The position numbers and the translations under genes are program-made. The notes below the pieces were generated by a model, which worked only from the letters and a program-made list of their open reading frames with translations, was not told the DNA's origin and ran no database searches. Below, in pieces: positions 1 through 7,901 of a DNA stretch of 9,637 bases; the stretch's first letter is position 1; every line of letters begins with the position of its first letter. Source of the DNA: CAUZIZ01 sp047514575 (GTDB lineage: Bacteria; Acidobacteriota; UBA6911; RPQK01; JAJDTT01); the NCBI GenBank assembly GCA_047514575.1, contig JAKZYH010000531.1, positions 1 through 9,637 of the forward strand. Direction: 5' to 3'.

Positions 1-56
1 ATGAGGCCAAGTTCCGGCCGTCGAGGACGACGAAGAAGGGAGCGAGCTGGACAACT

Positions 57-90
57 CTTCCCCACGGAGTGACCTTCCCCACGGAGTGAC
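57..90. repeat. 17-bp perfect tandem duplication
   Basis: The 17-mer CTTCCCCACGGAGTGAC occurs twice head to tail, at 57-73 and 74-90, with no mismatch. The unit is not a multiple of three, so it changes the reading frame of anything translated across it. This fits non-coding DNA or a recently frameshifted gene tail. It looks like a simple slippage duplication. Confidence 0.9.
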
Positions 91-114
91 GCACGATATC
101 GCCTATCCTCGACC

Positions 115-134
115 GAAGTTTCGTTCTCGAATGG
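115..134 (+). repeat. Fragment related to the dispersed repeat (left)
   Basis: GAAGTTTCGTTCTCGAATGG closely matches the linker of copy A at 341-360 and the segment at 444-463. It is followed by a GC-rich stretch (about 135-152) loosely resembling the terminal palindrome of copy A. Downstream, AGCTGAAACTTCATTTGC (about 158-175) resembles AGTTGAAACTAATTGC just beyond copy A (about 392-407). This suggests a decayed second copy of the 3' part of the element, though the evidence is short. Confidence 0.5.
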
Positions 135-249
135 GGCAGCAGCGCCGGGGGGCCACTAAGCTGAAACTTCATTTGCTGTTTTCGACAGAGAAACAGCGTA
201 ACCCATTGATTTATAGTTGGATAGAGATTCATCCAAGCGATTTTCTGAA

Positions 250-390
250 AACCGTGATGGTGGCCTCCAGGCCGCCGTTTTTCGAGCTAAAGGCTCGAGG
301 GAAGGAATACGGCGGCTTGGAAGCCACCGCCACGCCAGCCGAAGTTTCTTTTTCGAATGATCCGGCGGTCCGCAGCCGGAGGCGGCGCGA
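250..390 (+). repeat. Dispersed palindromic repeat, copy A
   Basis: This block matches, in inverted orientation, the sequence at 7902-8035. Over 250-351 I count about 7 differences in 102 bases. It is highly structured. Two 25-base arms (253-277 and 310-334) are complementary at about 21 of 25 positions. They enclose a small hairpin at 282-298 (TCGAGCT, loop AAA, GGCTCGA, one G-U pair). A GC-rich imperfect palindrome lies at about 371-387. The GA-rich linker 341-360 (GAAGTTTCTTTTTCGAATGA) sits between them. Nothing coding-like is evident. The element resembles a large REP/MITE-type non-autonomous repeat, and no transposase is present. One + frame stays open through it, which probably reflects composition and not a gene. 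Confidence 0.85.
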
Positions 391-425
391 GAGTTGAAAC
401 TAATTGCGAAGGACTCCTGCGATCG

Positions 426-445
426 TTGCCATATGTTGGTGGCAA
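426..445. promoter_or_regulatory. Possible operator upstream of the oxidoreductase
   Basis: TTGCCA (426-431) and TGGCAA (440-445) form a perfect 6-bp inverted repeat with an 8-base spacer, about 47 bases before the start codon of the Gfo/Idh/MocA gene. Position and symmetry would suit a dimeric repressor site or a small RNA hairpin. The match is short enough to be chance, and no regulator gene is visible. Confidence 0.25.
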
Positions 446-463
446 AGTTTCCTTCTCGAATGG
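444..463 (+). repeat. Fragment related to the dispersed repeat (upstream of the oxidoreductase)
   Basis: AAAGTTTCCTTCTCGAATGG is nearly the same as 115-134 and 341-360. It begins at the right arm of a small inverted repeat (426-445) and ends about 28 bases before the oxidoreductase start codon, so it lies in that gene's leader. It may be a remnant of the dispersed element or a short shared motif of its own. Confidence 0.45.
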
Positions 464-491
464 GATCAGTGTTTCTGGGGGTGAGATTAAG

Positions 492-1505
492 ATGATGCAG
501 AAAGAACCGGTTCGTTGGGGAATTATTGGTGCTGGAGACATCGCCCACCGGGTCATGGCTCCGGCGATGCGTGAATCGGAGTGTAGCCAGCTGGTCGCGG
601 TGATGCGACGGAGCATGGAGGGTGCCGAAGAGTTTGCTCATGAACACGGAGCCCGTCGGGCTTACGATGACGTGGAGGAACTACTAGACGATCCTGAGGT
701 GGACGCCGTCTACATTGCCACTCCCGTGGATCAGCACTGTCCCAATACCTTGGCCGCCGCCGCCCGGGGTAAGCACATATTGTGCGAGAAACCGCTGGCT
801 TTGAACGTTTCTGAGGCAGAGGTCATGCTGGAAGCCTGTCGCACGGCTGGCATTACCGCCATGACCTGTTACTACCAGCGATTCAATGCTCGTCACCAGA
901 AGATCAAGCAGCTTCTAAAGCGAGGAGACATCGGTCAGGTCAGCGCGGTTCGCTGGAACTTCTCAGGGCGATCACCGGCGAACCCGAGCGCCTGGTCACA
1001 GGATCCCGCTCAGTCCGGAGGAGGACCCTATATGGACCTGGGGAGCCATGGGGTCGACCTGCTTCGTTTCTTCTTCGGGAAGATCGTGGCGGTGACCGCT
1101 TTCGTAGACACCCTGGTCGAGGACTATGCCGTCGAAGATACGGTCAGCTCGTTGTTGCGATTCGCAGATGGGATCCAGGTGGTGGCCACCGCTCACTGGA
1201 GTACTGGGGACCCGGACGAGAACCGAAATTCCATGATCGAGATACTGGGGACTGAGGGAGTCATCCGATCCTACCCCTTGCACGACAAGTTCTCTCGAGG
1301 CCATCTGAGTGTGGAGACCGGAGAAGGAGAGAAGAGCTACCACTTCGAAGAAAGCACTCACATCAAGGTCCTGATGGAGTTCGCGACGGCACTGGCCGAA
1401 GGCAGGGAGCCCGCCATTACGATTGAAGATGGCCTCGAAGCCCAGCGCGTGGTCGCGGCAGTCTACGAGTCGTCCCGCACCGAGAGAGTCGTCCAGATCA
1501 AGTGA
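492..1505 (+). CDS. Gfo/Idh/MocA-family NAD(P)-dependent oxidoreductase
   Basis: The 337-residue product has the normal family length and layout. An N-terminal Rossmann fold starts at about residue 9 (WGIIGAGDIAHR), giving the GxGxxA dinucleotide-binding loop. The EKP motif lies at 99-101, with Lys100 the usual catalytic lysine. The D-x-G-x-H-x-x-D signature is at 182-189 (DLGSHGVD) in the C-terminal alpha/beta substrate domain, with His186 the expected second catalytic residue. Family members oxidise or reduce hydroxyl groups of sugars, inositols and related compounds in the cytoplasm; the substrate cannot be read from sequence. I chose ATG 492 (ATG 495 is equally possible) because CTGGGGGTGAG lies just upstream. 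The longer in-frame start at 357 falls inside the repeat and adds residues with no family resemblance. The gene stands alone: its downstream neighbour is convergent. Confidence 0.93.
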   Translation: MMQKEPVRWGIIGAGDIAHRVMAPAMRESECSQLVAVMRRSMEGAEEFAHEHGARRAYDDVEELLDDPEVDAVYIATPVDQHCPNTLAAAARGKHILCEKPLALNVSEAEVMLEACRTAGITAMTCYYQRFNARHQKIKQLLKRGDIGQVSAVRWNFSGRSPANPSAWSQDPAQSGGGPYMDLGSHGVDLLRFFFGKIVAVTAFVDTLVEDYAVEDTVSSLLRFADGIQVVATAHWSTGDPDENRNSMIEILGTEGVIRSYPLHDKFSRGHLSVETGEGEKSYHFEESTHIKVLMEFATALAEGREPAITIEDGLEAQRVVAAVYESSRTERVVQIK

Positions 1506-1518
1506 GGCTCAGAAGCGC

Positions 1519-1545
1519 GTGAGCCCGCCGAATCGACGGGCTCAC
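1519..1545 (+). terminator. Hairpin after the oxidoreductase gene
   Basis: GTGAGCCCG (1519-1527) and CGGGCTCAC (1537-1545) form a perfect 9-bp stem with a 9-base loop, starting 14 bases after the stop codon. No T-run follows on either strand. It is therefore not a classical intrinsic terminator, but it could stabilise the 3' end of the transcript or act with Rho. Confidence 0.5.
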
Positions 1546-1627
1546 CAGGGCGTGGAGGTAAGAGCGTGGAATCAAGCTCTCATCAGAGTTAGATGCCGAC
1601 CTTTGCCGGTTGGTCTAAACCCGGATC

Positions 1628-1646
1628 AAAAAAAGCCGCGGGCTCT
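1628..1646 (-). terminator. Likely intrinsic terminator of the efflux operon
   Basis: Read on the - strand, AGAGCC (1646-1641), loop CGC, then GGCTTTTTTT (1637-1628) gives a short stem, partly A-U and one G-U, running into a run of seven T. It begins about 75 bases after the permease stop codon. Position and the T-tract fit a Rho-independent terminator. The stem is short, so confidence is moderate. Confidence 0.5.
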
Positions 1647-1721
1647 GTATGGAAGTCAGATTCCAGTACCTACGTCTCCCGTTAGCTTTCGAGGAGCCAC
1701 CCAAAGACCCTTGGAACGGAG

Positions 1722-4700
1722 CTACCCGGAGTGGCCCAGGGACGGTTCCAGTCTGGATGGCTCTCTGCGGCGAACAGTCCCCAATCGCTCCATTGTGAGG
1801 AAGAGGGTTGGGATCAGGAAAAGGGTAATGAATGTAGATGAAATCAAGCCGCCGATCAGAACCCGGGCCATGGGCACCTGAAGCTCCGCACCTTCTCCGA
1901 TTCCTATGGCCATGGGGGTGAGTCCCAGAACCGTGGTGAGTGTGGTCATCAGGATGGGTCGAAGCCGTCGTCGGCCCCCCGTAACCAGTGCATCGACCAC
2001 AGACAGTCCATGTTGGCGATGGAGCTGCAAGACGTAATCGACCAACACAATGGCATTGTTCACCACTATCCCCACCAGCATGATCAGGCCGATGAACCCC
2101 TGGATGTTGAAGGTCGTCTCGGTCAAGAACAGTGCCAATACCACTCCAATCAAGGCAAGGGGGATGGAGAACATGATCAGGAAGGGATATTTGAATGACT
2201 CAAACTGAGCTGCCATGACCAGATAGACCAGGATCACCGCGAGGACGAAGCTGATCTTCAGCAGAAAGGTCGCCTCCTCTTGCTCTTCCCATTCGCCGGA
2301 GAATACGAGCGCGATGTCGGGAGATGTTACCAGTGGCCGCACATCTTCTTCCAACTCGCGCACGATAGATCCCATGTCACGGGTCCCCGAAAGGTTCCCC
2401 GACACGGAGACGATGCGCTGTTGATCCTTTCGGGAGATCGAATTGGGACCTTCGCTTCGCTCGAACTTTACCAAGGAGTGGAGCGGCACCACCAATCCCG
2501 CCGGAGTCTGGATAGGAATGGCCATCACATCTTTCGTACTGAGCCGGTCCTCCTCTTTATAGCGAACCAGAATCTCGTACTCGTCCCCTCCCTCTCTGAA
2601 ATAGCTGGCTACGGTGCCTCCAATACTCGCGCGAACCGTGGTCGCGACGTTTGAGACCGTGAGTCCCATGGTTGCCGCCTTGGCCCGATCGATCCTGATG
2701 TGACTTTCCGGGCGTCCTGGACTTCGACTGATGCTGGCGTCAGAAACTCCTTCCAGCGACTCCATGATTCTCTTGATCTGGACAGCCAGGTCGAAGCATT
2801 GGCTCATGTCGTAGCCACGGACGTCGAGGGTCAGACGATCTCCCTCACTTTCGGTAGCCCAACGCATGGCATAGTTGCCTCCACTGGTGCGGACACGGGA
2901 GATCGCCCCCGGAAAGCTCGCAAACGTCGGTCGCAAGGCCTCAGCGATGTCCTGGCTGCTGCGCTCTCGCTGGGCAAGCGGAGCCAGGTAGGCCCGAACG
3001 GTGACGGTATTGGTGTTGGCCGTTCTCCAACCTCCGGCTGAACCGACCTCCACCAGGAGGCTGTCGAGTTCGGGTACCTGCTCTCGCACCATTTTCTCGG
3101 CCTGGTGCGCGATCCGATCCGTCACCTCCAGCCGGGTCCCTTCAGGCATCTCCAGCCTGATCCGGATCTGACCCTCATCCGTTTCCGGCTGCAGCTCGAT
3201 ACCAATGAATGGCAGCAGCAGAAAACCCGCGACCACCAAGAGGACGCTGCTCGAAATGATCAGGACGGGATGTCTCAAGGACCATCCGAGGGACTCTCCG
3301 TAACTCCTGTCCAGTCCATCCATCCACTGACCACTTCTGTGGACGAGCCCATAGATCCAACTCTTGGGATTGGGTTCTCGGACCCGAATGAACCGGCTGG
3401 AAAGAAAGGGAACCAGCGTCAGGGACACCAGGAGTGAACTGAAAAGCGAAAACGACACCACCCAGGCCAACTGCTGAAACATGACTCCCGACATCCCGCT
3501 CATGAAGACAACCGGCAGGAAGACCGCAATCGTCGTCAGAGTCGAGGCGGTGATGGCCAGGGCAACCTCCTGGGTGGCCTTTCGAGCCGCCGTGTTCTTA
3601 TCTTCCCCATCCTGGCGATGTCGAAAGATGTTCTCGAGGACGACAATCGCATTGTCGACTAGCACACCCACCCCCAGTGCAAGCCCTCCGAAAGTGATGA
3701 CGTTCAGCGAAAATCCGCTGAAATACATCAGCCCGAAGGCGGCCAACACCGAGATAGGTATCGAGATGGCAACTACCAGCACGCTGCGGAAATTCCGGAG
3801 GAATATCAGGAGAATAAAAACTGCGAGAATGGAGCCGTAGAGGGCGGCGTCCCGAACATTCGCCACAGCTCTGCTGATGAATTTTGCGGTGTCGTAGAGG
3901 GCGTAGACTCGGACCTGTGGATAGTCGCGATTGATTCTTTCGATCTCCTTCTCTACGTCCTGTGACACTTGGACGGTGTTGGCTCCGGACTGCTTGCGGA
4001 TGCCCATCCGCATTCCAGGGACACCGTTGACACGAACCAGGTTTCGAATCTCCTGATGACTGTCTTCGACCGTGGCGATGTCCTTGATGTAGATGGGTGT
4101 TCCCTGTCGTATGGTCACCATGGTTCGACGGATCTCGTCCAGGGACGCGTACTCGCCCTGGGTTCGCATCAGAACTTCAAAGGTGTCTTCGACGACGTGA
4201 CCAGCGGGCTCGTTCAAATTCTCGCGGCGTACGGCCGTCATGACCTGGGCAGGACTGAGTCGCAGCGTGTGCATCCTGGCGCGATCCATCACGACGTGGA
4301 TCTCACGCTCCAGCCCTCCCCAGATGTCCGCCTGGGCGACTCCTGCAATTCTCTCGAATCGGTACTGGATCTGCTTTTCCGCGAACTCACGCAGGTCTCT
4401 GGGATGCATTTCGCTGGAAACCCCCAGAAACATGATCGGGAAGATGCTGAGATCGTACTTGTACAGGGTTGGGGGGGCGGCATCCTCTGGAAGCTGCCCT
4501 CTGATGCGATCGATCCTGGTGCGGAGCTCGGCGGCGGCTGAGTCCAAATCGATACCCCACTCGAAAGAGACACGAACCCGGCTGTTTCCTTCCGAGGACT
4601 GCGAAGTTATTTCCTTGATGCCAGGGGTGGAGGCCAGTGTTCGTTCCAATGGAATGGTGATCAGCTCTTCCATCTCTTGAGGTCCCACGCCTTCGTATCT

Positions 4701-4847
4701 GGTGGTGACGCTGATGGTGGGAAAAGAGACGTCCGGCATCAAGTCGACTGGGAGGTTGACGAACGAAATCCCACCCATCAAGGCCACGATCAGGAAAACC
4801 ACCATGATGAAGACAGGCCGTCGGATTGCTAAATCGGGAAGGTTCAC
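1722..4847 (-). CDS. RND-family efflux permease (AcrB/HAE1-like inner-membrane pump)
   Basis: At 1041 residues this matches the usual RND pump length. The N-terminus (MNLPDLAIRRPVFIMVVFLI) carries TM1. It is followed by a large periplasmic porter region (about 32-330), a membrane block (about 335-490), a second periplasmic region, and a last membrane block (about 855-1020), the standard duplicated plan. TM4 reads GVGVLVDNAIVVLEN: Asp398 matches AcrB Asp407, but the AcrB Asp408 position is Asn399. TM10 reads VGIVVNNAIVLVDY: the AcrB Lys940 position is Asn930. This points to the single-aspartate RND branch and away from classic AcrB. RLRPILMT in TM11 is conserved. It would use the proton gradient to export drugs, lipophiles or lipids through a TolC-type channel. 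The start is GTG at 4847, with GAGGTGAGG just upstream, overlapping the adaptor stop codon (GTGA), so the two are translationally coupled. The substrate is not predictable. Confidence 0.95.
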   Translation of the reverse strand: MNLPDLAIRRPVFIMVVFLIVALMGGISFVNLPVDLMPDVSFPTISVTTRYEGVGPQEMEELITIPLERTLASTPGIKEITSQSSEGNSRVRVSFEWGIDLDSAAAELRTRIDRIRGQLPEDAAPPTLYKYDLSIFPIMFLGVSSEMHPRDLREFAEKQIQYRFERIAGVAQADIWGGLEREIHVVMDRARMHTLRLSPAQVMTAVRRENLNEPAGHVVEDTFEVLMRTQGEYASLDEIRRTMVTIRQGTPIYIKDIATVEDSHQEIRNLVRVNGVPGMRMGIRKQSGANTVQVSQDVEKEIERINRDYPQVRVYALYDTAKFISRAVANVRDAALYGSILAVFILLIFLRNFRSVLVVAISIPISVLAAFGLMYFSGFSLNVITFGGLALGVGVLVDNAIVVLENIFRHRQDGEDKNTAARKATQEVALAITASTLTTIAVFLPVVFMSGMSGVMFQQLAWVVSFSLFSSLLVSLTLVPFLSSRFIRVREPNPKSWIYGLVHRSGQWMDGLDRSYGESLGWSLRHPVLIISSSVLLVVAGFLLLPFIGIELQPETDEGQIRIRLEMPEGTRLEVTDRIAHQAEKMVREQVPELDSLLVEVGSAGGWRTANTNTVTVRAYLAPLAQRERSSQDIAEALRPTFASFPGAISRVRTSGGNYAMRWATESEGDRLTLDVRGYDMSQCFDLAVQIKRIMESLEGVSDASISRSPGRPESHIRIDRAKAATMGLTVSNVATTVRASIGGTVASYFREGGDEYEILVRYKEEDRLSTKDVMAIPIQTPAGLVVPLHSLVKFERSEGPNSISRKDQQRIVSVSGNLSGTRDMGSIVRELEEDVRPLVTSPDIALVFSGEWEEQEEATFLLKISFVLAVILVYLVMAAQFESFKYPFLIMFSIPLALIGVVLALFLTETTFNIQGFIGLIMLVGIVVNNAIVLVDYVLQLHRQHGLSVVDALVTGGRRRLRPILMTTLTTVLGLTPMAIGIGEGAELQVPMARVLIGGLISSTFITLFLIPTLFLTMERLGTVRRREPSRLEPSLGHSG

Positions 4848-5974
4848 TCGGCCCTCACCTCGTCACCATCGTTCAGATTCTGTGCTCCCGTGCTCACGAT
4901 CTGGGCACCCTCCTGCAGGCCCCTGAGAACCTCCACCACGTCGTCCTCGATTCGACCAATCTGGATCTCCCGGAAAACGGTAGTCCGGTCACGGGTCAGG
5001 AAATAGACTCCCTGTTGAGCTCCCCGAGAGAGCAGTGCGGAGCGGGGAATGCTGAGCGCGGTTTCCGAGATTTTGGCGTCGATTCTCACGTGGGCGAACA
5101 TCCCTGGTTTCAGTGTGCCGTCACGATTCACTATTTCGATCTCGACGTCGGCGCTTCGAGTCTCAGGATTGAGGTAGGGGCTGATGCGAGTGATGCTGCC
5201 TTGGTAGACCCTATCCGGATAGACGTCGACCACGATTTCGGAACGCAATCCCACTCGAATACGGCTGATTCCGCTTTCGGACACCGGTACCAGAGTCTTG
5301 ACTCGCTCCAGATTCAGTACCGAGACGATCGGGACGCTGGGATTCACCAACGCACCTGGCTCGAGATGGCGCATCCCTACGAAACCATTCAATGGAGAGT
5401 AGATCCGTGTCTGATCGTGCTGAATCTTGAGCTCACTCAGCGAGGCCTCAGCCTGTCTGACTTGGGCCCTGACCAACTCCAGCTGCGCCTGTGAGACCCG
5501 CATTCTGCTCACCAGATCCTCCAGGTCCTGGGTTGCGATCAGATTCTCCTGGTGAAGCTCACGGTAGCGGGCGACCTGGATCTTCAGGTTTTCGTAAGTG
5601 GCTTCTTCACGGCTCACGGCAGCAGCAGCTACCGCAATAGAAGCCTCCGCCCGGTGGATCTGCTGCAGGAGATCCACATCATCCACAATCGCCAGCAGCA
5701 GCTCTTTTCTTACCGGATCACCCCGATCGACGAGGACTTCCCGCAGACGTCCACTGATCCGAGACATGACCTCGACCACCGCCTGAGGCTTCAGTTCACC
5801 CAAGAGCTCGAGATTGGTTTCAAATGTGTGAGTCCGAACGGTGGCGGTTTCGACCAGCAGAGCTGATCCCTTGCCTGGGGCGTCCATGGACTCCACGGAC
5901 AGCTTGCGATACAGACGCAAGCCCAGCCAGGTCAACAGGCCGCCCAGAACCAGAACGAGAATCAGTCTTTTCAA
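4844..5974 (-). CDS. RND efflux periplasmic adaptor (membrane fusion protein, HlyD/AcrA family)
   Basis: The 376-residue product links the inner-membrane pump to an outer-membrane channel. Residues 1-21 form a hydrophobic N-terminal anchor after MKR, with no lipobox cysteine, so it is probably membrane-anchored and not a lipoprotein. The two lipoyl half-motifs lie at about 66-99 and 190-222 (IYSPLNGFVG, PGALVNPSVPIVSV). Between them, about 102-187 is a long, charged, Ala/Leu/Gln-rich alpha-helical hairpin. A beta-barrel follows at about 223-300, including NPETRSADVEIEIVN, then a membrane-proximal domain to the C-terminus. The start is TTG at 5974; AGGGAG lies 10 bases upstream, a somewhat long spacing, and no in-frame ATG or GTG fits better. 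It is first in the operon and overlaps the permease start by 4 bp. No outer-membrane factor or TetR-type regulator gene is in the window. Confidence 0.93.
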   Translation of the reverse strand: MKRLILVLVLGGLLTWLGLRLYRKLSVESMDAPGKGSALLVETATVRTHTFETNLELLGELKPQAVVEVMSRISGRLREVLVDRGDPVRKELLLAIVDDVDLLQQIHRAEASIAVAAAAVSREEATYENLKIQVARYRELHQENLIATQDLEDLVSRMRVSQAQLELVRAQVRQAEASLSELKIQHDQTRIYSPLNGFVGMRHLEPGALVNPSVPIVSVLNLERVKTLVPVSESGISRIRVGLRSEIVVDVYPDRVYQGSITRISPYLNPETRSADVEIEIVNRDGTLKPGMFAHVRIDAKISETALSIPRSALLSRGAQQGVYFLTRDRTTVFREIQIGRIEDDVVEVLRGLQEGAQIVSTGAQNLNDGDEVRAE

Positions 5975-6011
5975 AACGATGACACTCCCTGGGGAGGAAA
6001 AGGATAACCCC

Positions 6012-6040
6012 TTTTTACCCTATTGGTCAGTTTCAGGCAA
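6012..6040 (-). promoter_or_regulatory. Candidate promoter of the efflux operon
   Basis: On the - strand, TTGCCT (6040-6035) and TAAAAA (6017-6012) are separated by exactly 17 bases. Each matches 4 of 6 positions of the sigma-70 -35 and -10 consensus. The pair lies 38 bases upstream of the adaptor start codon. A short inverted repeat, AAAAGG (5998-6003) and CCTTTT (6010-6015), overlaps the -10 and could be an operator. Both are weak matches. Confidence 0.25.
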
Positions 6041-6093
6041 AATCTCACGTCTTTGGGTAGAGCCGTCCCCATGTGTGGCTCCTGGATATACGA

Positions 6094-6120
6094 CGGGAGG
6101 CCGGTTTGTTTCTCCTCCCG
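6094..6120. terminator. Hairpin between the oxidoreductase and efflux genes
   Basis: CGGGAGG (6094-6100) and CCTCCCG (6114-6120) form a perfect 7-bp stem with a 13-base loop, in the 255-base gap between the DadA-like gene (stop at 6230) and the adaptor start (5974). It could end the upstream transcript and insulate the efflux operon. No T-run follows on the - strand, so it is not a strong intrinsic terminator. I see no gene in this gap. Confidence 0.3.
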
Positions 6121-6229
6121 CCCCCAATCACGAAATCTTCAACGCGGACCTGCCGACGCCTGCAGTTTCGCTCAATCGCCGCTGGCCTGCCAAAACCCCT
6201 TCCACTCCCAGCTGTTTAACATTGTTGTG

Positions 6230-7462
6230 TTAAGCATCCCGGACCAACCCATGGTAGTGACGTGCGTAGATCTCTTCGCAGCGAGCCCTCAGGCCTTGAT
6301 CGGTTGAATATTCGTCGCCGAAACGGTCGGCGCTGAGTAGGGACGGATCGATCCATGGCGGGCGGCCGCTGACGATATCGGCGACCATGCGGCCGGCCCC
6401 CGGCGAACGGTTAACGCCGCCCACCCCGCAGGCGGAAAGAACGACGAGTCCACGCAGCCCGGCGGGTTCGGAAACTATCATCCGGCCGTCAGGGGAGATC
6501 GTCGGTAGGCCGCGACGCTCCTGGACGACGACGGCGCCGCTGAGAGACGGAAAGAACTTTGTCGCCGCCGAACCTAGTTGCTGATAGTAAACCGGGTCCG
6601 CCGCGAGTGAGGAAATCTCGAATCCTTCATCGAATTCATTCATGTCGAAGCTCAGCGGGCGGTAGCCGTAGCCACCAACCAGCAGACCACCGGCTTCGTG
6701 CCGGACGTAGATCTGTGGCTCGATGATGCGGACGATCGGTTGCCGCGGCCGCACTCCGGCCAGGCGGCCCGTGACGAGGGCTTGGTGACGGACGGGCACC
6801 GTGCGAAGGTTCAGTCCGATCTGCTGACCGAATTGCCGTGCCCACGCCCCCGCGGCCAAGACAACTGAACGGGCAGCGATGGTTCCCTCGCGCGTTCGGA
6901 CACCCGTCACACTCCCATCATCGATTCGCAGACCGGTTGCCTCGACTCGTGTTTCGATCGAAACGCCACGGTCCTTCGCCCCCGCGGCATAGGCAACGGC
7001 TACCGACTTCGGCTCAACATATCCCTCGCGAGGAATCAGAAGGATGCGGCAGTCCTCGGGTGGATCAAACGTCGGTACGAGTTCCCGCGCCTGAGAGGGC
7101 GAAAGAAACTCGACATCCTGTCCCAGCTCGCGTGCCGCCGTATACCGACCCTCCAAGTCCTTTCGAAATGGTTCGGTCAAAGCGACTCGGAGGCTGCCGC
7201 ACTGGCGAAAGTCGATAGCGTGGCCGGTACGTTGCTCGAAATTCTCGAAGAACTCAATACAGTAGATTCCGAACTCTAGAGCGAAACGATCGACGTTCAA
7301 GTAGCCTGTTTGGCCTGCTGCTTGCGGTGTGGTCGCGCTCGCAATCGGTCCACGGTCGATCAGTAGCACCTCATTCTGGCCAGCTTCGGCCAGATGAAAC
7401 GCGGCGCTTGTGCCAAGCACCCCACCGCCAATCACAACAACATTCACTGACTTCGGTAGCAT
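6230..7462 (-). CDS. FAD-dependent oxidoreductase, DadA / sarcosine-dehydrogenase-like (DAO family)
   Basis: This 410-residue flavoprotein begins with a Rossmann FAD-binding motif, VVVIGGGVLGTSAAFHL, with GGGVLG at residues 12-17 and LLIDRG closing the second strand. GPIASATTPQAAGQ follows at about 38-51. VVLAAGAWAR (about 200-209) is the second FAD-contact strand typical of the DAO family, and the C-terminal segment VVLSACGVGGVNRSPGAGRM is the last flavin-contact region. Such enzymes oxidise amines or amino acids (D-amino acids, sarcosine, dimethylglycine, proline-like substrates). In sarcosine and dimethylglycine dehydrogenases a His at about the PQAAG position binds FAD covalently; here it is Gln, so I infer non-covalent FAD. 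The start is ATG 7462, with GGGGAGGAG 7 bases upstream. The upstream symporter remnant on the same strand suggests it once belonged to an uptake-plus-oxidation operon. Its substrate cannot be named. Confidence 0.88.
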   Translation of the reverse strand: MLPKSVNVVVIGGGVLGTSAAFHLAEAGQNEVLLIDRGPIASATTPQAAGQTGYLNVDRFALEFGIYCIEFFENFEQRTGHAIDFRQCGSLRVALTEPFRKDLEGRYTAARELGQDVEFLSPSQARELVPTFDPPEDCRILLIPREGYVEPKSVAVAYAAGAKDRGVSIETRVEATGLRIDDGSVTGVRTREGTIAARSVVLAAGAWARQFGQQIGLNLRTVPVRHQALVTGRLAGVRPRQPIVRIIEPQIYVRHEAGGLLVGGYGYRPLSFDMNEFDEGFEISSLAADPVYYQQLGSAATKFFPSLSGAVVVQERRGLPTISPDGRMIVSEPAGLRGLVVLSACGVGGVNRSPGAGRMVADIVSGRPPWIDPSLLSADRFGDEYSTDQGLRARCEEIYARHYHGLVRDA

Positions 7463-7545
7463 CGCTCACTCCTCCCCGGAGGCTTTGAGATAGTGCCGGC
7501 GGAGCAGCAACAAATGGTGTAGCGCTGTCAGTAGCGGTGTCGGAA

Positions 7546-7901
7546 TCACTTGAGCTCCTGCTGGCCGTTCGGTTGGAAAAGCCGGACAATCGGCAGACTT
7601 TGCGTTAACGGGAGGGCCAGAAGGAACGCCACTGACGCCGCGGCGAAACCGAAAAGAGCCAGCCCGATATCGCCCGGTGATGCCAATCCGAAACGCCACA
7701 CAACGGTGACGATTCCGCCTACGATCATCGATATGACGACGGCGTAAATGCGGGACCGATGATACCAAAACACCGCGACCAGGAAGGGCACAATCATCGT
7801 CGGTGCCCAGAAATCATAGACGAACACCAGGATGTCGGCGACGTTACTGAAGAAGAAGGCGCACATAGCCGCTGCACTCCCCGTCAGCAGCGTCGTTGCC
7901 C
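7546..7901 (-). pseudogene. C-terminal remnant of a sodium:solute symporter (SSS family)
   Basis: The - strand frame ending at 7546 encodes about 118 residues with four hydrophobic segments: around TGSAAAMCAFFFSNVADILV, WAPTMIVPFLVAVFWYH, YAVVISMIVGGIVTVVWRFG and ALFGFAAASVAFLLALPL. The YDFWAP...VPFL...FWYHRSR arrangement and the final two helices fit the C-terminal third of SSS transporters (the PutP/PanF-like superfamily), which normally have about 450-550 residues and 12-13 helices. The first two thirds are missing. Upstream the frame passes without a stop into repeat copy B (7902-8031), giving a 161-residue fusion with no RBS I trust. I read it as a truncated, probably non-functional gene. 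It shares strand with the flavin oxidoreductase 83 bases downstream, which supports a former substrate-uptake role. The family call rests on helix pattern and short motifs, not on alignment. Confidence 0.68.

Larger units (their letters stand above)
1..249. other. Left-end stretch with no supported gene
   Basis: I see no convincing gene here. All three + frames have short open stretches. One frame is open from 3 and stops at 87-89, so it could be the C-terminal tail of a gene starting outside the window, but its composition (basic, no recognisable motif) does not let me call it. Another frame stays open from 5 to 397, but it runs into the dispersed repeat and has no domain. The stretch does hold a 17-bp tandem duplication (57-90) and a fragment related to the dispersed repeat (about 115-134). 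Confidence 0.5.

Noticed and set aside
86..397. A 103-residue + strand open frame covering the left region and repeat copy A.
   Set aside because: No domain, no ribosome binding site, and its second half is repeat sequence whose inverted copy at the other end is attached to a different protein frame. The openness is most simply a by-product of GC-rich composition.
357..491. An N-terminal extension of the Gfo/Idh/MocA gene starting at 357.
   Set aside because: The extra 45 residues lie in repeat and leader DNA and have no family resemblance. The Rossmann fold begins right after the ATG at 492, which has its own ribosome site.
7466..7768. A 100-residue - strand open frame ending just before the flavoenzyme.
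   Set aside because: It is an arginine-rich out-of-frame reading of the symporter remnant, whose own frame shows regular membrane helices.
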